A stretch of DNA of 64,000 nt. Source: an uncultured Streptomyces sp. (GTDB taxonomy: Bacteria; Actinomycetota; Actinomycetes; Streptomycetales; Streptomycetaceae). Under the pieces are notes generated by a model, which was given only the letters and a program-made list of their open reading frames with translations, was not told where the DNA came from and made no database searches. This document shows positions 1-11,286 of this stretch, piece after piece (positions within the stretch are counted from its first letter, which is position 1; the number at the start of each line of letters is the position of its first letter). Position numbers and translations under genes: made by a program. The DNA lies in NCBI RefSeq assembly GCF_947488945.1, contig NZ_CANLBS010000009.1, forward strand, positions 62,001 through 126,000, given 5' to 3'.

Positions 1-92
1 TCGGGGTACTGCGCGGTGACCGTCCGCTTGGTCATGGTCCGCAGCGTGACGGCGAGGCCCTTGGCCAGGCCGGAACCAGGGATCGGGGACAC
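1..92 (-). CDS. nuoI2: NuoI-like subunit of second complex I locus (N-terminal fragment)
   Basis: Only the first 30 or so codons are inside the window. The GTG start overlaps the nuoH2 TAG stop by one base (TAGTG), so the two are translationally coupled. The visible residues run from VSPIPGSGLAKGL to RTVTAQYP, which resembles the N-terminal helix of NuoI proteins just before the first ferredoxin domain; the full-length nuoI at 35440-36273 has the comparable TEQYPE at residues 51-56. The 4Fe-4S motifs would lie outside the window. The assignment rests on this short match and on its position directly after NuoH, where nuoI normally lies. Confidence 0.75.
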   Translation of the reverse strand, partial: MSPIPGSGLAKGLAVTLRTMTKRTVTAQYP

Positions 93-1060
93 TAGTTGAT
101 CGCCACCTTCACGATGCCGGTGAGCGCGATCTGCGCGAGGGCGAGCGGGATGAGCGTGGTCCAGGCGAGCTTCTGGAGCTGGTCCTCCCGCATACGCGGG
201 TAGGTGACCCGGAGCCAGATGACGACGAACGCGAGCACCGCGGTCTTGAGGAGCGTCCAGACCCAGCCGAGTCCGTCGGCGCCGAGCGGACCGTGCCAGC
301 CGCCGAGGAACAGGACGGTGGTCAGGCCGCACAGCACGACGATGCCCGCGTACTCGGCGAGCAGGAACAGCGCGAACCGCAGGCCGGTGTACTCGGTGTA
401 CGCGCCGAAGATGATCTCCGAGTCGGCCACCGGCATGTCGAACGGCGGCCGTTGCAGCTCCGCGAGACCCGCCACGAAGAAGACGATCGCCCCGACGATC
501 TGCCAGGGCAGCCACCACCACGCGAAGGCGTCGAGGATGCCGGGGAGCGAGACCGTGCCGGCCGCCATGGCCACGGAGGCGGCGGCGAGCAGCATCGGAA
601 GCTCGTAGGCGAGGAGCTGGGCGGCCGAGCGGAGGCCGCCGAGCAGCGAGAACTTGTTGGCCGAGGCCCAGCCCGCCATGAGCGAGCCGAGCACCCCGAT
701 GCCCATCACGGCGAGCACGAAGAAGATCCCCGCGTCGATGACCTGGCCGACCGCCCCGTCGCCGGGGCCGACGGGAATGGCCAGGACGACGAGCAGGTAC
801 GGGAGCAGTGCCACGGCTGGCGCGAGCTGGAAGACGCGGCGGTCGGCGTCGGCCGGGACCACGTCCTCCTTCTGCACGAACTTAACCCCGTCGGCGACGA
901 GTTGGGCCCAGCCGTGGAACCCGCCCGCGTACATGGGGCCGAGACGCCCCTGCATGTGCGCCATCACCTTGTGCTCGGTCTGTCCCACGACGAGGGGGAC
1001 GACCAGGAAGACGGCGAACACGATGATGATCCGGAGGGCGACGTCGAGTACGTCGTTCAC
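92..1060 (-). CDS. nuoH2: NADH-quinone oxidoreductase subunit H, second copy
   Basis: 322-residue polytopic membrane protein of the NuoH family, which forms the quinone-access part of complex I at the junction of the peripheral and membrane arms. Family hallmarks are visible: HMQGRLGPMYAGGFHG near residue 35 and the acidic loop RPPFDMPVADSEIIFGAYTE, matching RAPFDMPESEGDLVGGFNTE in the 458-residue NuoH at 36266. It is much shorter than that copy and lacks its long hydrophilic C-terminal tail. Its start overlaps the nuoC2 stop by four bases. In this locus it directly follows NuoC, so nuoD, E, F and G are skipped. Confidence 0.93.
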   Translation of the reverse strand: MNDVLDVALRIIIVFAVFLVVPLVVGQTEHKVMAHMQGRLGPMYAGGFHGWAQLVADGVKFVQKEDVVPADADRRVFQLAPAVALLPYLLVVLAIPVGPGDGAVGQVIDAGIFFVLAVMGIGVLGSLMAGWASANKFSLLGGLRSAAQLLAYELPMLLAAASVAMAAGTVSLPGILDAFAWWWLPWQIVGAIVFFVAGLAELQRPPFDMPVADSEIIFGAYTEYTGLRFALFLLAEYAGIVVLCGLTTVLFLGGWHGPLGADGLGWVWTLLKTAVLAFVVIWLRVTYPRMREDQLQKLAWTTLIPLALAQIALTGIVKVAIN

Positions 1061-2796
1061 GCGGTATCGCCTCCGGCGGGACGGTCGGGGTGGTGGGGGT
1101 CGTCGGGGGCGTCCGAGTCGTCGGGGCGGCCGACGGAGTCCGGGGCGGGACCGGGCTCGGGCGAGGCGTCGGGACCGGGCTCGGGCGCGGGACCGGGCTC
1201 GGGCGCGGGACCGGGCTCGGGACCGGGCTCCGCATCCTGCGCGGCCTCGGCTTCCCCCTCGGGCGCGGACTCGGCTCCGGGCTCAGCCTCCGGCCCGGAC
1301 TCGGGCTTCGCGGCCGGCACGGGACCGGACTCGGGCTTCACGTCGGGGCCAGGCTCAGGCTCCACGCCCGGGTCCGCACCCGTGTCGCTCCCCGGCTCCG
1401 GAGTTTCGTCGAAGGCCGGCCGGGCGTGGTGCCAGGGGGCGTCCGCGCTGCGGGGGGCCCGGCGCGCGGGACGGGCAGCACCGGGCGTCGCGTCCCCGGC
1501 AGGCGTGCGCGTGGCAGGGGGAGTCGTATCGGCTTCGGCGGCACCGGTTCCGGCGGCGGACGCTCCGGACGGCGGAGCACCACCGCCCGTCGCGCCTCCG
1601 TCCGCTCCACCGGCGCCCGCCCCATCGGCGTCCGCGCCACCCGCATCCGCCCCGGTGTCCGTCGCGCCGGTCGCGGGCTGTGCGCGCTGGCTCGCCGAAC
1701 CCGCCGCGACGGATCGGGACCGGCGCGGCGGCCGGGCGGCGGGGGCCGGCCCGCCGGTAGCGGACGCGTTCGGGTCCGTGGTGGCCGTACCCGTCCCGCC
1801 GGCGCCACCGCTCTCCGTACCGGGCGCGGCGGGCGTGGCCGGAGCGCCCGGAGCGGCAAGCTCACCCGGAGCACCCTCCGTACCCGGAGCGGCAGGCGCG
1901 GCAGCCTCGACGGCCGCCCCCGCTCCCGCGCCCGTCGCCGCACCGCGCTGACCGGCGGACCCCTCCGTCACGCTGCGGGCGCGGCGGACCGGCCGCTCCC
2001 CCGCCGCGCGTCCGGCGGCCCCCGCCGCGCGTCCCGCGCCGCGGGCCGGGCGGGCCGGGGCGTCCGGGAGCTGCCCCTTGAGGGGGCCCCACTCGTTCGG
2101 GTCGGGGACGCCCGGCGGCAGCATCGTGCGCCGCCTGGGTCCGCCGTGGTCGGACTCGCCGGGCTCCTTGGCCCCCGGCCACGCCTTGGCGACACGGGCC
2201 GCCAGCACGAAGTCCTTGCGCAGCGGGTGGCCCTCGAAGTTCTCCGGCAGCAGCAGCGGGACGAGGTGCGGGTGGCCGTCGAAGCCGATGCCGAACATCT
2301 CGTGGGTCTCGCGCTCGTGCCAGCCCGCGCCCGCGTACACACCGACCGCACTGGGCAGGACGGCGGCCCCGTGCGGAACGGTCGTGCGCACCATCAGCCG
2401 CCGTACGCCGCCGGGGAGGCCCGTCGCGTCGCCGAGCGCCACCACGTGGGCGCACACCCGGAAGCCGGTGCCCGGCTCGTCGACGGCGCTCAGCCAGTCG
2501 AAGTAGGTGCAGCCGAGCCGGTCGCGGGCGGTGGTCAGCGCCGCGATCCAGTCGACGGCGGGGACGTCCACGGTGAGCAGGTCGTAGGCGTACTCCGCGG
2601 AGGCGCCCTCGCCGAAGACCTCGGCGGCGCCGTCCGGCAGCAGCGCGTACAGCTCGGCCGCGGAAGCCGCGGAAGTCGCAGGAGCCGCGGGAGTCGCGGA
2701 AGCCGGGCGAGTCGCTCCGGCACCGGCCGCCCCGGCGAGCCCTTCGGCCCCACCGGTGGGCGTGTCCGGCCCGGGGACCCCGTCGTGGTCGGTCAC
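1057..2796 (-). CDS. nuoC2: NuoC-like subunit with a very long disordered C-terminal tail
   Basis: 579 residues against 238 for the NuoC encoded at 43716-44432. After a short A/P/T-rich leader, residues of about 45-240 form a recognisable 30-kDa subunit domain with the signature GWHERETHEMFGIGFDGHP (about 158-176) and PLRKDF (191-196). From about residue 250 to the end the protein is low complexity, rich in A, P, G and E, closing with EPGPAPEPGPAPEPGPD-like repeats. The tail shows no NuoD homology, so this is not a NuoCD fusion. Third-position GC stays high throughout, so the tail appears translated rather than a frameshift artefact. It overlaps nuoB2 and nuoH2 by four bases each. Confidence 0.88.
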   Translation of the reverse strand: MTDHDGVPGPDTPTGGAEGLAGAAGAGATRPASATPAAPATSAASAAELYALLPDGAAEVFGEGASAEYAYDLLTVDVPAVDWIAALTTARDRLGCTYFDWLSAVDEPGTGFRVCAHVVALGDATGLPGGVRRLMVRTTVPHGAAVLPSAVGVYAGAGWHERETHEMFGIGFDGHPHLVPLLLPENFEGHPLRKDFVLAARVAKAWPGAKEPGESDHGGPRRRTMLPPGVPDPNEWGPLKGQLPDAPARPARGAGRAAGAAGRAAGERPVRRARSVTEGSAGQRGAATGAGAGAAVEAAAPAAPGTEGAPGELAAPGAPATPAAPGTESGGAGGTGTATTDPNASATGGPAPAARPPRRSRSVAAGSASQRAQPATGATDTGADAGGADADGAGAGGADGGATGGGAPPSGASAAGTGAAEADTTPPATRTPAGDATPGAARPARRAPRSADAPWHHARPAFDETPEPGSDTGADPGVEPEPGPDVKPESGPVPAAKPESGPEAEPGAESAPEGEAEAAQDAEPGPEPGPAPEPGPAPEPGPDASPEPGPAPDSVGRPDDSDAPDDPHHPDRPAGGDTA

Positions 2797-3521
2797 TTCA
2801 CGTCCTCCCGGCCCGCGTCGGCCTGCGCCGCCGGGTCCTGGCCCGTCGCGTCCCGGCCGGTGCCGGTCCCCGCCGGTCCCGGTTCCGCCGGGCCGGCCAC
2901 CAGTCCGCTGCGGAGCGCCGCGACGGAGGGGCGGGGTGCGCCGGAGGGGCCGTAGCGGTCGGCCAGCGACTCGCGGGCGATCTTCTCCTGGAGCTTGAGG
3001 ATGCCCTGGAGCAGCGCCTCGGGGCGGGGCGGGCAGCCGGGGACGTAGACGTCCACGGGGATGATCTGGTCGACGCCCTTCGTCACGGAGTACGAGTCCC
3101 AGTAGGGGCCGCCGCAGTTGGAGCAGGCGCCGAAGGAGATCACGTACTTCGGCTCGGGCATCTGCTCGTACAGACGCTTGACCGCCGGGGCCATCTTGTC
3201 GGTGACGGTGCCGGAGACGACCATCAGGTCGGCCTGCCGGGGGCCGGGGGCGAAGGGGATCACCCCCATCCGCATGAAGTCGTGGCGGGCCATGGAGGCG
3301 GCGATGAACTCGATGGCGCAGCAGGCGAGTCCGAAGTTGAAGACCCAGAGGCTGTAGCGGCGGCCCCAGTTGAGGACCACCTTCATCGGCTCCGGCGCCA
3401 GTCTGGCCAGCGTGCCGAGCCGTTTCGGCTCCTGGTACGGGACGGGGTCCGGCAGCGCCACCGGCTGCTGCGGCCCTTCGCCGGGGCGCTGTTCGGGGGT
3501 CGGCCGGCTCGTCACGCCCAT
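2793..3521 (-). CDS. nuoB2: NADH-quinone oxidoreductase subunit B, second copy
   Basis: 242 residues. NuoB carries iron-sulfur cluster N2, the last electron carrier before quinone. All four expected cysteines are present: the CC pair at 67-68 (FGLACCAIEF), C133 (FGACSNCGG) and C163 (VPGCPPRPE). The ATG at 3521 was chosen because it lies inside the 3' end of nuoA2 (10-base overlap); the reading frame stays open upstream into nuoA2 but only as a shadow. Residues after about 190 form an A/G/P-rich tail absent from the 184-residue NuoB of the main operon. Confidence 0.92.
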   Translation of the reverse strand: MGVTSRPTPEQRPGEGPQQPVALPDPVPYQEPKRLGTLARLAPEPMKVVLNWGRRYSLWVFNFGLACCAIEFIAASMARHDFMRMGVIPFAPGPRQADLMVVSGTVTDKMAPAVKRLYEQMPEPKYVISFGACSNCGGPYWDSYSVTKGVDQIIPVDVYVPGCPPRPEALLQGILKLQEKIARESLADRYGPSGAPRPSVAALRSGLVAGPAEPGPAGTGTGRDATGQDPAAQADAGREDVK

Positions 3522-3913
3522 GAGAGGACGCCCTTCTTCCATGCGTAGAGCAGTCCCACGGTCAGGAAACCGAGGAAGATGAACATTTCCACCAGGGTCG
3601 TCGCACCGTAGCCGGGGGCGGCGAACACGGTGGCCCACGGGAAGAGGAAGATCGAGTCCACGGCGAAGATCACGTAGAGGAACGCGTAGACGTAGTAGCG
3701 CACCTGCGTGTGGGCCCAGCCCTCCCCGACGGGGTCGACCCCGCACTCGTAGGTGAGCAGTTTCTCCGGCGTCGGCACCACGGGCCTCAGCAGCCGACCG
3801 GCGCCGAAGGCGACGGCGACGAACAGAACGCCGACCAGGGCGAGCAGTCCGACCACCGAGTAGCTGTGGAAATAGTCCGACGCGAGAACGGTCGGTTCCG
3901 GCACGTCCGCCAC
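3512..3913 (-). CDS. nuoA2: NADH-quinone oxidoreductase subunit A, second copy
   Basis: 133 residues with three predicted membrane helices (about 20-42, 75-97 and 105-127) and the conserved loop LTYECGVDPVGEGW that matches EAYECGIEPT in the main NuoA. FAVDSIFLFPWA matches the FDIEIVFLYPWA stretch that carries the conserved acidic residue. GTG start at 3913 with GAGGGAC about 8 bases upstream. First gene of the second nuo locus, divergent from the sensor kinase genes at 4087 onward. Confidence 0.92.
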   Translation of the reverse strand: MADVPEPTVLASDYFHSYSVVGLLALVGVLFVAVAFGAGRLLRPVVPTPEKLLTYECGVDPVGEGWAHTQVRYYVYAFLYVIFAVDSIFLFPWATVFAAPGYGATTLVEMFIFLGFLTVGLLYAWKKGVLSWA

Positions 3914-3963
3914 GTCCGTCCCTCGCTCCCTCGGTCCCGCTCGACAGTAGGTGTACGCACCGG

Positions 3964-3991
3964 AGTCTAGGGCCTGGTAAAGAAGTGGTAA
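3964..3991 (-). promoter_or_regulatory. candidate nuoA2 promoter with TTACCA direct repeat
   Basis: Read on the minus strand, TAGACT (3964-3969) fits a -10 element about 50 bases before the nuoA2 start. TTACCA occurs twice upstream (3986-3991 and 3975-3980), spaced 11 bases start to start; the distal copy is 16 bases from the -10 and could be a weak -35. An 11-base direct-repeat spacing is typical of OmpR/PhoB-family regulator sites, but that is inference only. Confidence 0.4.
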
Positions 3992-4074
3992 GCAGCCGGG
4001 ACGGCGTTCGCGGTGGGGTTATCCCTACTTCCGTCCACCCATGAGCCCCATGGCGTGCGCGGGACCCGGCCCGG

Positions 4075-4080
4075 CAGGCT
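4075..4080 (+). promoter_or_regulatory. -10-like element for a possibly leaderless kinase mRNA
   Basis: CAGGCT ends six bases before the ATG at 4087. The same spacing is seen at 16673 and 61445 with TAGGCT and TAGCCT. In actinobacteria a TANNNT-like -10 six or seven bases before the start codon usually means the transcript begins at or next to the start codon. No Shine-Dalgarno sequence is visible here. Confidence 0.35.
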
Positions 4081-4086
4081 GGACCC

Positions 4087-5268
4087 ATGACCACGCATCC
4101 CTCCGCGCCGGGCGAACACCGGCTTCCGCCCGCACGCCCGGCTCTCGACCGGGCGACGTGGAAGGAGATCGCCCACCTGCTCGCCGATTTCCCGGCGGCC
4201 CTCATCGGTTTCGTCTACACCGTGGTGCTCGTCTCCGTCGGCGCGGGGCTCTCCGTCACGGTGATCGGGCTGCCGCTGCTGGCACTCGGGCTCCAGGGCG
4301 CGCGGCTGCTCGGCCGGCTGGAACGCGGGCGGGCGCGGGCGTTGCTGGGGGTGCGGATCGGCGAGCCGAGTCCGCCGGCGCGCGCCCGGCGCGGTCGGGG
4401 CTTCTTCGCCTGGCTGTGGGGCGGGCTGGCGGACCCGGTGGGCTGGCGGGCGCTGCTGTATTCGTTCGTGCGGCTGCCGTGGGGGGTGGCGGTCTTCGCG
4501 GTGACGCTGGTGAGCCTGTTCGTGCTCTGGCCGGTCCTGCCCTACCTGGCACGGCTGCTGGCCAACGCGGACCGGGCGATGGTGCGCGGGATGCTGTCGC
4601 CCTCCGACGAACTGGAGCGGCGGATCGCCGAGCTGGAGTCGGACCGCGGGGTGGTGGTGGACACCGCCGCCGCCGACCTGCGCCGCATCGAACGCGATCT
4701 GCACGACGGGGCGCAGGCCCGGCTGGTGGCCCTCGCCATGGACCTCGGCCTCGCCAAGGAGACGCTCAGCAGCGATCCGGAGGCGGCGGCCCGGATGGTG
4801 GACGAGGCGCACGGCGAGGTGAAGGTCGCCCTCCAGGAGCTGCGCGACCTGGCGCGCGGCATCCACCCGGCGGTCCTCACCGACCGCGGCCTGGACGCCG
4901 CGCTCTCCTCCATCGCCTCCCGCTGCACCGTTCCGGTCAAGGTGGCGGTGGACCTGCCGGAACGGCCGGCGGCGGCCATCGAAGGCATCGCCTACTTCAC
5001 CGTCGCCGAGCTGCTCCAGAACATCAGCAAGCACAGCAGGGCCCGTATCGCCTCCGTGGACGTCCGGCGGACCGACGACCGGCTGCTGATCAGGGTCACC
5101 GACGACGGCGCCGGGGGCGCGGCGGCGGCCGAGGGCGGCGGCCTGGCCGGCCTGGAGGAGCGGCTGGGCGCGGTCGACGGGCTGCTGCTGCTCGACTCCC
5201 CGGAGGGCGGTCCGACCGCCGTCACCGCCGAACTCCCCTGGCGGGACCGCCCCGTCGACGGGCGCTGA
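4087..5268 (+). CDS. membrane sensor histidine kinase (HisKA_3 type), first of a tandem pair
   Basis: 393 residues. The N-terminal half is a putative membrane sensor domain with hydrophobic segments at about 37-70 and 125-155, framed by W-rich turns (WKEIAHLLADFPAA; LLYSFVRLPWGVA). The cytoplasmic half has the HisKA_3 box IERDLHDGAQARL with phospho-acceptor His206, an N-box (ELLQNISKHSRA) and a G-box (VTDDGAGG). NarL-type kinases of this class pair with LuxR-type regulators, and one lies at 6968-7648. The stimulus is unknown. Its kinase core is nearly identical to that of the next gene. Confidence 0.9.
   Translation: MTTHPSAPGEHRLPPARPALDRATWKEIAHLLADFPAALIGFVYTVVLVSVGAGLSVTVIGLPLLALGLQGARLLGRLERGRARALLGVRIGEPSPPARARRGRGFFAWLWGGLADPVGWRALLYSFVRLPWGVAVFAVTLVSLFVLWPVLPYLARLLANADRAMVRGMLSPSDELERRIAELESDRGVVVDTAAADLRRIERDLHDGAQARLVALAMDLGLAKETLSSDPEAAARMVDEAHGEVKVALQELRDLARGIHPAVLTDRGLDAALSSIASRCTVPVKVAVDLPERPAAAIEGIAYFTVAELLQNISKHSRARIASVDVRRTDDRLLIRVTDDGAGGAAAAEGGGLAGLEERLGAVDGLLLLDSPEGGPTAVTAELPWRDRPVDGR
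4630..4762 (+). repeat. 133-bp perfect direct repeat shared with 6147-6279
   Basis: The DNA from 4630 to 4762 is identical to 6147-6279 (offset 1517). Near-identity resumes at about 4800-4936 versus 6317-6453. It covers the phospho-acceptor helix of both kinases while their sensor domains differ, which indicates recent duplication followed by, or maintained by, gene conversion. Confidence 0.85.
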
Positions 5269-5351
5269 GCACCCGTCCGGTCACCGGCGCCCGCACCGCG
5301 CCCGCCCGCACCGCACCCGCCCGCACGGCACGCATCCGCACCCGCACATCA

Positions 5352-5390
5352 CCGGACAAGGTCTCCGGACAGCGTTTCCGGACAGAGAAG
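5352..5390 (+). repeat. three CCGGACA repeats at 13-bp spacing
   Basis: CCGGACA begins at 5352, 5365 and 5378, each followed by six variable bases, immediately upstream of the second kinase start at 5403. A GC-rich block of CGCCCGCACCGCA-type repeats precedes it (about 5285-5345). The regular spacing could be a set of direct-repeat operator half-sites or simply a small tandem duplication. Confidence 0.5.
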
Positions 5391-5402
5391 AGGACACCAG
5401 CG

Positions 5403-6767
5403 ATGACCACGGCTTACGGACCGGGAGCGCGCTCCACGCGTGACCGGCGCACGGGGGACGCGGGCCCCTGGGACCGACCGCCCTCCCGGCACCTCCTGCC
5501 GCCGGTGCTCCGCACGCCACTGGAGGGGCGCACGTGGCGGGAGTTGCTGTTCGTGGTGCTGAGCCTGCCGGTCTCCGTGGTGATGTTCTCCTTCGCGACG
5601 ACGCTGACCTCGCTGAGCGTCGGGCTCCTCATCACCTTCCTCGGGGTCCCCGTCATGGCGTTCGGGCTGGCGCTCTGCCTCGGCTTCGGCACCCTGGAGC
5701 GGGCCAGGGCCCGGGTGCTGCTGCGGCACCCGGTGGCCGCCCCCGCGCCGGTGCGCGGCAGGACCGGCGGTCCGATGTCGTGGATGGGCGCGGTGCTGAG
5801 GAGCGGCGCCTCGTGGCGGCACCTGCTCTACGCCTTCCTGCACTTCCCGTGGGCGGTGTTCACCTTCTGCGTGGTGGTGCCGGTCTGGACGTACGGCCTG
5901 GCGGCGCTGACGTACCCCGTCTGGCAGTGGATCTTCCCGGCGTACGTGGGCAGCGACGGCCTCCAGCTCTACGGGGACGCCACGCACCACGTGTACCTCG
6001 ACTCGCCCCTCGAACTCGCGGTGACCAGCGGGGCCGGGCTGCTGGTGGTGCTGGCCGCGCCCTGGGTCACCCGGGGCCTGGTGACGGTGGACCGGCTGCT
6101 GGTGTCCGGGCTGCTCGGCCCCTCGCGGCTCGCGGACCGGGTCCACGAGCTGGAGTCGGACCGCGGGGTGGTGGTGGACACCGCCGCCGCCGACCTGCGC
6201 CGCATCGAACGCGATCTGCACGACGGGGCGCAGGCCCGGCTGGTGGCCCTCGCCATGGACCTCGGCCTCGCCAAGGAGAAGCTGACCGCCGACCCCGAGG
6301 CGGCGGCCCGCATGATCGACGAGGCGCACGGCGAGGTGAAGACCGCCCTCCAGGAGCTGCGCGACCTGGCGCGCGGCATCCACCCGGCCGTCCTCACCGA
6401 CCGCGGCCTGGACGCCGCGCTCTCCTCCATCGCCTCCCGCTGCACCGTTCCGGTCGCCGTGGACGTCGATCTCGACGCGCGTCCGGCGGCGGCCATCGAG
6501 GGCATCGCCTACTTCACCGTCGCCGAGCTGCTCCAGAACGTCAGCAAGCACAGCAGGGCCCGTACCGCCTCCGTCGAGGTGTGGCGGACCGGTCGCCGGC
6601 TGCTGCTGCGGGTCACCGACGACGGCGCGGGCGGTGCCGACGCCGGGTCCGGCAGCGGGCTGGCGGGCCTGGCCGAGCGGCTGGACGCGGTGGACGGCGT
6701 GCTGGTGGTGGATTCCCCGCCCGGCGGCCCGACGACGGTGACCGCCGAGCTGCCCTGGCGCGACTGA
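5403..6767 (+). CDS. membrane sensor histidine kinase (HisKA_3 type), second of a tandem pair
   Basis: 454 residues. ATG at 5403 is preceded by AGAAGAGGA about 8 bases upstream; the frame is open far upstream but overlaps the first kinase and is a shadow there. The sensor part (1-240) has four hydrophobic segments (about 48-65, 72-95, 150-172 and 205-225) and a loop with VGSDGLQLYGDATHH that the first kinase lacks. The kinase core has IERDLHDGAQARL (His273), ELLQNVSKHSRA and VTDDGAGG. Core nearly identical to the 4087 gene, sensor diverged, so the pair may report different signals to one regulator. Confidence 0.9.
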   Translation: MTTAYGPGARSTRDRRTGDAGPWDRPPSRHLLPPVLRTPLEGRTWRELLFVVLSLPVSVVMFSFATTLTSLSVGLLITFLGVPVMAFGLALCLGFGTLERARARVLLRHPVAAPAPVRGRTGGPMSWMGAVLRSGASWRHLLYAFLHFPWAVFTFCVVVPVWTYGLAALTYPVWQWIFPAYVGSDGLQLYGDATHHVYLDSPLELAVTSGAGLLVVLAAPWVTRGLVTVDRLLVSGLLGPSRLADRVHELESDRGVVVDTAAADLRRIERDLHDGAQARLVALAMDLGLAKEKLTADPEAAARMIDEAHGEVKTALQELRDLARGIHPAVLTDRGLDAALSSIASRCTVPVAVDVDLDARPAAAIEGIAYFTVAELLQNVSKHSRARTASVEVWRTGRRLLLRVTDDGAGGADAGSGSGLAGLAERLDAVDGVLVVDSPPGGPTTVTAELPWRD

Positions 6768-6967
6768 CCTGCCGGACGGCCGGGGCGCGGGGCGGGGCCG
6801 ACGCCGTCCCGCCACGCCCCGCGCTCCGGCCGTCCGGCCGCGGACGCGGGGCCTCGCGTATCCCCGCGCCGCGGCCCCGCTTCCTGGGATGCTGGGCGTC
6901 CGGGGCCGAGCCCCGGCGCGAGGCCCCGGCAGCGGGCACGCGGAACATCAGCAGGGGGACGGACGCG

Positions 6968-7648
6968 GTGGAGAACGTGGAGAACAGGGTGCGGGTGGTC
7001 ATCGCCGAGGATTCGGTGCTGCTCCGCGAGGGGCTGACCCGGTTGCTGACCGATCTGGGGCACGAGGTGGTGGCCGGGGTCGGCGACGCGGAGGCCCTGC
7101 TGAAGACGATCGCGGACCTCGCGGCCGAGGGGGCGCTGCCGGACGTGGTGGTGGCCGACGTGCGGATGCCGCCGACCCACACCGACGAGGGCGTCCGCGC
7201 CTCGGTCCGGCTGCGCAAGGAGTATCCGGGCATCGGGGTGCTGGTGCTGTCGCAGTACGTGGAGGAGCGGTACGCCACCGAGCTGCTGGCGGGCAGCAGC
7301 CGGGGCGTGGGCTATCTGCTGAAGGACCGCGTGGCCGACGTCCGCGAGTTCGTGGACGCGGTGGTGCGGGTGGCGGCCGGCGGCACCGCGCTCGACCCGG
7401 AGGTGGTGGCCCAGTTGCTGGGCCGGAGCCGCAAACAGGACGTGCTGGCGGGGCTCACGCCGCGTGAGCGTGAGGTCCTCGGCCTGATGGCGGAGGGCCG
7501 CACCAACTCGGCGGTGGCGAAGCAGTTGGTGGTCAGCGACGGGGCGGTGGAGAAGCACGTCAGCAACATCTTCCAGAAGCTGGGGCTGGCGCCCAGCGAC
7601 GGCGACCACCGCCGGGTACTGGCCGTCCTCACCTATCTGAACACCTGA
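6968..7648 (+). CDS. LuxR/NarL-family response regulator
   Basis: 226 residues from a GTG at 6968, chosen for the AGGGGGAC about 8 bases upstream; a GTG at 6977 is also possible. Receiver domain with acidic pair ED at 14-15, phospho-acceptor Asp64 (VVVADVRMPP) and the conserved lysine in YLLKDR. The C-terminal LuxR helix-turn-helix reads LTPREREVLGLMAEG and AVEKHVSNIFQKL. It is the only regulator beside the two kinases, so it is the probable shared output. The 200 bases between it and the second kinase leave room for its own promoter. Confidence 0.92.
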   Translation: MENVENRVRVVIAEDSVLLREGLTRLLTDLGHEVVAGVGDAEALLKTIADLAAEGALPDVVVADVRMPPTHTDEGVRASVRLRKEYPGIGVLVLSQYVEERYATELLAGSSRGVGYLLKDRVADVREFVDAVVRVAAGGTALDPEVVAQLLGRSRKQDVLAGLTPREREVLGLMAEGRTNSAVAKQLVVSDGAVEKHVSNIFQKLGLAPSDGDHRRVLAVLTYLNT

Positions 7649-8176
7649 CCGGGCCGCCCCCGCGATTCGGCCGGACGTTCGCCCGGTGCCGCTCACTCTC
7701 CGCACTTTCGTTCGGCTGCCTTTTCCGGGTTTACCGGGGGAAGCCATTTCCCACCTGCGGAATCACCACCGGGCCCGTGATCGAAAAAGGGCGCGCCCTT
7801 CACGCTCCGCATTCTTTGCGCGGTGCACTCTTGACGCAACGCATTCTTTTCCCGTCGAATCCCGACTGCTGATACTTCCGGCCTCCGGGCCAGGCGTCCG
7901 CCTCGCCCCCGGGAGAGGGGCGGAGGGGCGCCGGAGGGGGAAGCGGCCACCGGCGGAAGGGCGCGGCCTCCGTCGAAAGGCCGAGCCGGACGACGCCTCA
8001 GGGCCCGCGAGGAAAAGGGTGTCAACCATGCTAAAACCGGACACGAAGGCGTCTCGTAGAGGCGTCCATCATGTGATCGGTCCGCTGAAAGCGCGCCGCA
8101 CCGACGTACCGTGGGCCGTGGGACCGCCGGCGGGCCGGCCGTTCCGGAGCCGCCGCCCCGAGGGAGGTCCAGTTCA
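7649..8176. other. 528-bp non-coding region before korA
   Basis: No supportable gene. The stretch 7680-7870 is less GC-rich than its surroundings and contains TTGACG at 7831-7836 with a weak TCGAAT 18 bases on, a possible promoter. GTGTC and GACAC flank a TGCTAAAAC stretch near 8020-8045. An untranslated leader for korA is likely, but no known RNA motif was recognised. Confidence 0.5.
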
Positions 8177-11174
<2,998 letters not shown>

Positions 11175-11202
11175 GACCCGGAGCCCACCCGCGTACGACG
11201 GC

Positions 11203-11259
11203 GAAGGCCGGGGCCCGGGGCCCGATCCCACGTGGATCGGGCCCCGGGCCCCGGCCTTC
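11203..11259 (+). terminator. strong intrinsic terminator after korAB
   Basis: A perfect 26-bp inverted repeat (11203-11228 with 11234-11259) around a 5-base loop, starting 29 bases after the korB stop. No T-run follows, as is usual in Streptomyces. Confidence 0.9.
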
Positions 11260-11286
11260 CGGCTGCTCAGGACACCACCCCAGAGA

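Noticed and set aside
1057..2050. NuoC2 tail as a fused NuoD
   Set aside because: The tail is low complexity and lacks NuoD signatures such as GPQHPSTHG and DPVMGGVDR.
7840..7875. tRNA-like T-loop CCCGTCGAATCCCG
   Set aside because: No matching acceptor, D or anticodon stems around it.
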